Source: Prevotella sp.
Lineage (GTDB): Bacteria > Bacteroidota > Bacteroidia > Bacteroidales > Bacteroidaceae
Direction of reading: 5' to 3'
Length of the DNA: 18,111 nucleotides
NCBI GenBank assembly: GCA_022511055.1
Contig: JAFLSH010000015.1
Span: forward strand, 1-18,111
How positions within the stretch are numbered: position 1 is the stretch's first letter; each line of letters starts with the position of its first letter. Below the pieces are notes generated by a model that did no database searches, had not been told where the DNA came from, and worked only from the letters and a program-made list of their open reading frames with translations. Both the position numbers and the translations under genes were made by a program. Shown piece after piece: positions 13,348 to 18,111 of the stretch.

Positions 13348-16284
13348 CTAAAAGAAGTCCAAGTCAAAATCGTCGTCGGCCCACGGCCCGTCGTCTTCCT
13401 CCTGTTCGTCGTCGCCCTCTGCCTCGTCTTCGTCGGGCTGCACGATGTCGGTGGGAATGTTCAGCAGTTCCTCGTCGCTGATTTTCATCGGCACGAAGAT
13501 GCGCTCGTAGAACTGGTCGTAGTCGTCGTAGCTATATCGTGTGCCAATGAGCGGCAGGTTTTGCTCGCTGATAATGATTGTGCGGCAGTGGCGCAGCATC
13601 TGGTCCAGTTGTCCGGGGGCATCGCTGTATAGCTGGCGGGCATATTGCAGTGCCTCGTCGTAGCTGAGGAATCCGCTGACGGTCATGCGGCGTATGTCGT
13701 AGCCGCCGTCGAGCTGAATGTCGAAGTTGCGCACCAGGAAATTGGTGAAGTTGTGGCGCGCCATCTCGAACAGCAGCTGATTTTCCGTCAGGCCGGGGCC
13801 GCCCAGCGAGTCGGGGTTGTAGGCCAGAATGAACAGGAAGTTCGTGTTGCGCTCCTCGCTCAGCGTGTCGGTGGCCGTGGAGTCGGTCGTCGCCAACGTG
13901 ATGTCGCGGCGCGACCACACATCGCCCAGGTCGAACTTGCCGCCGTGCAGCGGCCGCCCTTCCTGTACGCCCTTGATAATCATGCCGGCCATCTCGCTGA
14001 CCTCGCTTTTGGGGTATTTCTCAACGACTGTTTTCATCTGCTCAAGGCAGCCGTTGCCGTCGCCGTTGTTCAGCTGGCTCAGTCCGTCGATAAAGATGAA
14101 CTTGGCACGGTTTTCGCCCAGTGGGAATCTCTCTGCCGACAGGCGGGCGTTGGCCTCCACCTCGTCGTGGCGGTCGTGGCGGAACGCCTCGTAGGTGGCG
14201 GCGTAGAGCGAGTCCTCTATGTGTGCGCCGAAGCGGGCGTTCTCTTCAAAATACGGGTCGGTGAGCAGCGTGGTCCACTGGCTGTCGGCAAAGTCGGCTT
14301 TTAGCCGCTCCACGCACCGCTCGGCCTCCTCATACTGCCCCAGCCGTGAGTAGAGAAGGAACAGATGGTACCACACCTCGTCGGTCTGCTCAAAGTCGCT
14401 GTAGCTTCTGGTCAGTCGCAGCAGCTGTTTCTCGCTGAGGCGCAGGTTGTCGAGCTTGTCCTTGAAGATGACACCCGAATGGAAAAGCCCGTCTTTGATA
14501 ATATTGTCGCTCTCGGCCAGCTGCTCCTCGGTGAAAGGAATCTGTGCCAGGTAGTACTCGCGGTTATGTGGGTCGGCGGCCAGGCTGTCGGCTCCTTCGG
14601 GGGTGTCGGTGCCCTCTTGTGCTGCCAGGCTGTCGGTGGGCTCCGCGTTGTCCAGGTTATCCTGGTCGTCAGGGGCTTCGGGATTTTCCGTTGGCGTGTC
14701 AAACCTCACGACAGTCTGATTGATGCGCTGCCAGTTGTCCACATTCTCGCGCTTGCCCCACTGGCGCTGGAACGTCTGTTTACCCTGATTGACTGCCACT
14801 TGGTTGTAGAAATACCATTGGCCGTTGCCGCTGCCGGCCGCCGGAGTGGCGGGGGTGGTCTGGCGCTGGTTCAGGTTGCCGGTCGCACCGCGCTTCTGCA
14901 ACTGCTGCTCCACCTCGGCCTCCAGCGCCTTGTCGCGCTCCTCTTTCTCCTTGCGCTTCAGCTCGTCAATGACACGGTCGATAGCCTTCAGCCTTTCGGC
15001 CTCGGGCATCTTGGCCAGCTGTTGCAGCGAGTCTTGCAGGTAGACAGCATCGGTATAGGGCACCAGCTCATCGAGTACCTTGGAACGGTTTGACAGGGCT
15101 TCGTAGTCGGGGCGCTCCTTGTCTAACAGGCCGATGGCCTCGCCGTAGCAGCGCTGCGCATCGTTATATTTCTCACGCTCCCAGTACAGGTTACCCAGCT
15201 TCAGCAGCAGCACGCCCTTCTCAATGCCTGCGCGCGTAGCCTTCTCGTTGCCCTGCTCGTAGGCGGCAATGGCGCGCAGGGTGTCTTGCTGGCTGAGATA
15301 GATGTTGCCAATGGCATAGTAGACCTGCTCCAGATAGTCCTTGTTGTTGTCGTTGCGGGCCATGCGGCGCAGCCGGCTAATCATCTGTCGCGATTGCCCC
15401 TTCGCCATGACTTCGGTCTGGGCTATACGGGCATTGAACTCCAACTCGTAGGGCGGGTTTTGGCGGATGACGTTTCGGAATGCCTTGTAGGCTTGCTCCT
15501 GGTTGCCTAACTGTGCCTGTATCTGCCCCATCAGAAACCATTCGCGGGCCTTCTGTGTCTTGCGGCGCTCGTGGCCGATGACTTTTCTGAGATAGGTGGC
15601 GGCTTTCTCCAGCTCGCCGGTGTGCAGATAGTAGTCGGCGTAGGTGGCCTCCCAGTCCTTGATGCTTCGGTAGTGCATGGAGTCGCGGTTCATGTTGCGA
15701 ATCACGTCTTCGGCATCGTAAATCCAGTCAAGCTCAACATAGCTCTTGGCCAGCCATGCCCGTGCCAGCGCATACTGCATGGGCTGTGTCTGGTATAGCC
15801 GGCTCATGTAGCTGAAGGTGGCGGCCGCCTCGTCGAAGGCGCCTTTCTGGAACTGGGCCTTACCCATCAGCAGCCAGGCTTTCCAGAGGAAGGGATTGTA
15901 TTCGCGCCGCCCTAACCATTCGCGGTCTTTCGCAGTCTTTCGCCGGGTCTTGTTCCATTCGGGGCGCGCCTTGATGCTGTGCAGCTTGATGGTCTTCTCC
16001 ATCTTCTCGATAGAGCGGTCGAACTGCCCCTTGCCTATGTCGCGGCTCTGCTTGTTGCCCACGGCATAGAGTGGCAGCGGCTCAGTGTAGTTGTCCTTGT
16101 TGCCCTTTTCCTTTTCCAGCGAGCCCTCAATGAATGCCAGCGAGCCGTTGTAGTAGGTGTTGTATTTGGCGGTGAACGATTGCCAGAAGCGGCTCTTTGC
16201 CGTATTCTTATGGGCTGAACACCCCGTCATCAGCATGATGGCGGGAACAACCAGCAGATATATGGCACGCCTGACTTGTTGCAT
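13348..16284 (-). CDS. porW: T9SS-associated TPR lipoprotein, PorW/SprE type
   Basis: The product (978 aa) has a lipoprotein signal peptide ending in LMTGC (Cys22). The conserved start of the mature protein (KNTAKSRFWQSFTAKYNTYYN) is typical of PorW/SprE, which links the T9SS motor or ring to the translocon. Tetratricopeptide-like helical repeats run from about 130 to 470 and return at about 650-800. Between them are a charged, probably disordered linker and the motif WYFYN...QGKQTFQRQWGKR...DNW near 490-530, which I associate with this family. The protein ends in a very acidic tail (DEDEAEGDDEQEEDDG, then DFDLDFF). It is long compared with P. gingivalis PorW as I recall it, nearer to Flavobacterium SprE. 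It should sit in the periplasm anchored to the outer membrane. The porX ATG follows its stop by 8 nt. Confidence 0.85.
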   Translation of the reverse strand: MQQVRRAIYLLVVPAIMLMTGCSAHKNTAKSRFWQSFTAKYNTYYNGSLAFIEGSLEKEKGNKDNYTEPLPLYAVGNKQSRDIGKGQFDRSIEKMEKTIKLHSIKARPEWNKTRRKTAKDREWLGRREYNPFLWKAWLLMGKAQFQKGAFDEAAATFSYMSRLYQTQPMQYALARAWLAKSYVELDWIYDAEDVIRNMNRDSMHYRSIKDWEATYADYYLHTGELEKAATYLRKVIGHERRKTQKAREWFLMGQIQAQLGNQEQAYKAFRNVIRQNPPYELEFNARIAQTEVMAKGQSRQMISRLRRMARNDNNKDYLEQVYYAIGNIYLSQQDTLRAIAAYEQGNEKATRAGIEKGVLLLKLGNLYWEREKYNDAQRCYGEAIGLLDKERPDYEALSNRSKVLDELVPYTDAVYLQDSLQQLAKMPEAERLKAIDRVIDELKRKEKEERDKALEAEVEQQLQKRGATGNLNQRQTTPATPAAGSGNGQWYFYNQVAVNQGKQTFQRQWGKRENVDNWQRINQTVVRFDTPTENPEAPDDQDNLDNAEPTDSLAAQEGTDTPEGADSLAADPHNREYYLAQIPFTEEQLAESDNIIKDGLFHSGVIFKDKLDNLRLSEKQLLRLTRSYSDFEQTDEVWYHLFLLYSRLGQYEEAERCVERLKADFADSQWTTLLTDPYFEENARFGAHIEDSLYAATYEAFRHDRHDEVEANARLSAERFPLGENRAKFIFIDGLSQLNNGDGNGCLEQMKTVVEKYPKSEVSEMAGMIIKGVQEGRPLHGGKFDLGDVWSRRDITLATTDSTATDTLSEERNTNFLFILAYNPDSLGGPGLTENQLLFEMARHNFTNFLVRNFDIQLDGGYDIRRMTVSGFLSYDEALQYARQLYSDAPGQLDQMLRHCRTIIISEQNLPLIGTRYSYDDYDQFYERIFVPMKISDEELLNIPTDIVQPDEDEAEGDDEQEEDDGPWADDDFDLDFF

Positions 16285-16326
16285 GGGTGAACGGGAAAAG
16301 TTTTCGGCTCCTTACAATATAAGAAC

Positions 16327-16533
16327 TCACAACGACCCCATTTTATTGCCTTGCTGAAGCCTTTTCTCTTCGATAAGGCAGGCAATTTTGCACTCGCCGT
16401 TGTCCTTCGATGCGCAGGAACTGCAATCGTGCCCAACCGTAATCTCATCGTCTCCCCCCTGGAAATGGGAGGCAATGGCGGCAACAATGCCCAACGCCAC
16501 TAACAAGGCTATGCAAACCAGTGCGAAACTCAT
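16327..16533 (-). CDS. Small Cys-rich single-pass membrane protein
   Basis: I do not recognise a named family. The product (68 aa) has one hydrophobic segment (about residues 2-22, MSFALVCIALLVALGIVAAI) and a short hydrophilic domain with four cysteines, Cys37-x2-Cys40-x7-Cys48-x3-Cys52, plus His36 next to the first. The spacing suits a zinc or iron-sulfur site or two disulfides, but none can be shown. The ATG overlaps the aroA stop as ATGA, and porW starts 42 nt further on, so it is embedded in the aroA-porW-porX-tsaE transcript. The overlap and normal codon use make it a real gene. Which side of the membrane the cysteines face cannot be decided by eye. Confidence 0.8.
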   Translation of the reverse strand: MSFALVCIALLVALGIVAAIASHFQGGDDEITVGHDCSSCASKDNGECKIACLIEEKRLQQGNKMGSL

Positions 16534-17816
16534 GATTCAGGGTTGTAGACGGTAAACTGGGCTTTTTGCAGGTCTTCCCAGAAGTGAGGATAGGACTTGG
16601 TGACCACCTCCGGGGCGTTGATGCTGATAGGCTGGCGCATGGCTATCGGCGCAAAGGCCAGTGCCATGCGGTGGTCTTCGTAGGTGTCTATGGGGGCTGT
16701 CTCTGAGCCGTCGGTCTGTGTCGTCGCTGCCGGTGCGGGCTCGCATCGGCTGCCGTCCCAGACCAGTTCCCGGCCGTCAATGTCGTTCAGCACGTAGCCT
16801 AACTTGCGCATCTCCGTTATCAGTGCCTGAATGCGGTCGGTCTCTTTGATTTTTAGTGTAGACAGCCCTTTGAAGTGGAACGGAATGCCTTTCAGACAGC
16901 ACGTAACGACAATCGTCTGTGCCAGGTCTGGCGAGTTCACAAAGTCATAGTCCAGCCGGGGCACACAGCGGCCGCTCTTCTTGATGGTCACTGTCTGCGG
17001 TATGCCCGCCTTCTTGCTTTCAAACACGGTCTTGACCCCTAACAGACTGAAAATGTAGCGCACCACGGAGTCGCCTTGCTTCGAGCCGTCCATGAGCCCC
17101 GTCAGCCTCACTTCCGTTTCCGGCTCTTCGCTCAGGGCTACCATCTCGTACCAGTAGGAAGCTGCACTCCAGTCGTTCTCGATGAAGTACTCGCGCGACA
17201 GGTAGGGCGTGGCCTTAACGGTGATGGTGTCGGCGGCAGTCCATTCGGCCTTTGCGCCGAACTCGCGCATAGTCCATAGTGTCAGGTCTATGTATGGGCG
17301 CGAGATGATGTCGCCGGTGAGCTTCAGCTCCAACCCGTTTTTCAGCACGGGGCCAATCATCAGCAGTGCCGATATATATTGCGAACTGATGTTGCCCGGA
17401 ACTTCTAACAGACCGCCGCTCAGTGTCTTGCCGGTGATGCGTAGTGGCGGGAATCCCGTTTCCTTCACGTAGCTGATGTCGGCACCGAGATGCCGCAGGG
17501 CATCCACCAAGATGCCGATGGGTCTGTGTTGCATGCGCTCCGTTCCCGTCAGCGTGTGGGTGCCGCGCATCACTGACAGATAGGCCGTCATGAAGCGCAT
17601 GGCCGTGCCTGCCGCCTTGATGTTGATGGTTTCGGGCATGTGGCGCAGGGCTTCAATGATGACTTCCGTGTCGTCGCAGTCGCTGAGATTCTCTGGCAGT
17701 GTGCTTCCGCCGCTCAGGGCATAAATGATGAGTGCGCGGTTTGAGATGCTTTTCGAAGCGGGCAACTGTACCGTTGTGTTGAGTTTCTTAGGTGCTTTTA
17801 TCGTCAATACTTTCAT
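16530..17816 (-). CDS. aroA: 3-phosphoshikimate 1-carboxyvinyltransferase (EPSP synthase)
   Basis: The product (428 aa) joins phosphoenolpyruvate to shikimate-3-phosphate, the sixth step of chorismate synthesis. Motifs are LPASKSISNRAL at 18-29 (Lys22), AAGTAMRF at 68-75, SSQYISALLMIGP, DFVNSPDLAQT, IKETDRIQAL and YEDHRMALAF, in family order. In the GTAMR motif the next residue is Phe75 where E. coli has Pro101, giving GTAMRF. A Pro/Ala/Thr-rich insert (CEPAPAATTQTDGSETAPID) precedes YEDHRM. It is the first gene of a five-gene string with a -7 box upstream at 17837-17844, and its stop overlaps the next ATG. The very short leader (about 15 nt) supports ATG 17816. Confidence 0.96.
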   Translation of the reverse strand: MKVLTIKAPKKLNTTVQLPASKSISNRALIIYALSGGSTLPENLSDCDDTEVIIEALRHMPETINIKAAGTAMRFMTAYLSVMRGTHTLTGTERMQHRPIGILVDALRHLGADISYVKETGFPPLRITGKTLSGGLLEVPGNISSQYISALLMIGPVLKNGLELKLTGDIISRPYIDLTLWTMREFGAKAEWTAADTITVKATPYLSREYFIENDWSAASYWYEMVALSEEPETEVRLTGLMDGSKQGDSVVRYIFSLLGVKTVFESKKAGIPQTVTIKKSGRCVPRLDYDFVNSPDLAQTIVVTCCLKGIPFHFKGLSTLKIKETDRIQALITEMRKLGYVLNDIDGRELVWDGSRCEPAPAATTQTDGSETAPIDTYEDHRMALAFAPIAMRQPISINAPEVVTKSYPHFWEDLQKAQFTVYNPES

Positions 17817-17836
17817 CTTTTCACTGTAATTTGGTG

Positions 17837-17844
17837 CAAAGATA
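17837..17844 (-). promoter_or_regulatory. Promoter -7 box for the aroA-tsaE gene string
   Basis: On the minus strand TATCTTTG is followed by C, as in the Bacteroidota consensus. No exact TTTG lies 20 nt upstream; only a T-rich stretch (TTTTTTCGTTTT) is present there. It is the only promoter box seen for the whole string down to tsaE. Confidence 0.6.
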
Positions 17845-17884
17845 GTGCAAAATACAAAGAAAAACGAAAAAAGTCACCCTAAAA

Positions 17885-17916
17885 TTTGCAAATGTCGCTA
17901 AAACTTTGTACTTTTG
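17885..17916 (+). promoter_or_regulatory. Promoter for the proline tRNA
   Basis: TTTG at 17885-17888 and TACTTTTG at 17909-17916 are separated by exactly 20 nt, a full consensus match. Transcription from about 17922 would give a leader of about 70 nt before the tRNA, including a small hairpin (GTTTCG / CGAAAAC near 17941-17958). Confidence 0.75.
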
Positions 17917-17995
17917 CAGCCGCAATCCGATGATATGATTGTTTCGCTTGTCGAAAACATGATTATTAAGGTCAGTTGCTAAGCAGTAAGTGGAT

Positions 17996-18071
17996 CGGGA
18001 TTTAGCGCAGTTGGTAGCGCACACGTCTGGGGGGCGCGAGGTCGCTGGTTCGAGTCCAGTAATCCCGACCA
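17996..18071 (+). tRNA. tRNA-Pro (anticodon GGG)
   Basis: The 76-nt sequence folds as a cloverleaf: acceptor CGGGATT/AATCCCG, D stem GCGC/GCGC, anticodon stem CACGT/GCGCG, anticodon GGG at 18029-18031 in loop CTGGGGG, T stem GCTGG/CCAGT with loop TTCGAGT, and encoded ACCA. The C1-G72 first pair is usual for bacterial tRNA-Pro. The anticodon stem has an A-C mismatch at tRNA positions 28-42 (18023 and 18037) and a U-G pair at 31-39, and the T stem has a G-U at 49-65. It reads CCC and CCU codons. Confidence 0.95.
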
Positions 18072-18074
18072 AAG

Positions 18075-18111
18075 AAAAGAAGCTGAGAATCAATAGATTA
18101 CAGCTTCTTTT
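18075..18111 (+). terminator. Terminator of the proline tRNA
   Basis: AAAAGAAGCTG at 18075-18085 and CAGCTTCTTTT at 18101-18111 are perfect 11-base inverse complements over a 15-nt loop and end in T residues at the window edge. It starts 3 nt after the CCA end of the tRNA. Confidence 0.85.

Noticed and set aside
14365..15093. 242-aa plus-strand open frame inside porW
   Set aside because: It is the antisense shadow of the TPR lipoprotein; the composition is Leu/Val/Gly-rich with no recognisable motif.
17816..17829. CTTTTCACTGTAA shared with the dnaE promoter region at about 4163-4176
   Set aside because: A 13-base match is expected by chance in a window this size, and the copy near aroA faces the wrong way to act as its promoter.
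17821..18093. 90-aa minus-strand reading frame across the proline tRNA containing GITGLEPATSRPPD
   Set aside because: It is the antisense translation of the tRNA, a well-known source of false hypothetical proteins; the same bases form a clear cloverleaf on the plus strand.

Overview
The window is a chromosomal segment from a member of the Bacteroidota, most likely order Bacteroidales and probably Prevotellaceae. The signs are promoters of the TTTG-N20-TAnnTTTG type upstream of several genes, little use of well-placed Shine-Dalgarno sites, T9SS-type proteins (a PorX-like receiver-PglZ protein and a PorW/SprE-like lipoprotein), a DUF4834-like small membrane protein, and a secreted protein with the short C-terminal tail common in Prevotella and Bacteroides. 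GC content looks moderate to high in genes and low in promoters. No phage, insertion sequence with transposase, or CRISPR array is visible; most of the window is core genome.

Layout: (1) 1-2100 holds the last codons of an unknown gene, tadA (minus) and, from a divergent promoter, birA-pyrH (plus), closed by a 19-bp perfect stem terminator. (2) 2231-4078 is a minus-strand phospholipid operon, psd-pssA-DUF4834-like, making phosphatidylethanolamine. (3) A textbook divergent promoter pair at 4102-4181 separates it from dnaE (replicative polymerase alpha), trxA and a small acidic conserved-type protein on the plus strand, closed by a strong terminator at 8761-8795. (4) 8936-10690 is a lone secreted protein with two related jelly-roll-like repeats. 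(5) 10691-11347 is a 657-base intergenic region packed with different repeats: a long imperfect inverted repeat containing G-quadruplex motifs on both strands, an alternating CG/TA tract, two short tandem repeats inside an 84-nt G-free tract, and a cluster of six ACTC-NNN-GAGT palindromes. (6) 11348-17816 is a tight minus-strand gene string transcribed aroA - small Cys-rich membrane protein - porW - porX - tsaE. (7) A proline tRNA with its own promoter and terminator ends the window.

Functional links: psd and pssA catalyse successive steps of phosphatidylethanolamine synthesis. The porW-porX pair couples a T9SS-associated outer-envelope lipoprotein with a T9SS response regulator, in one apparent transcript with a shikimate-pathway gene and a tRNA-modification ATPase. 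The most unusual material is the repeat-rich intergenic region between the secreted protein and tsaE, and the porW-porX operon with its small uncharacterised Cys-rich membrane protein.
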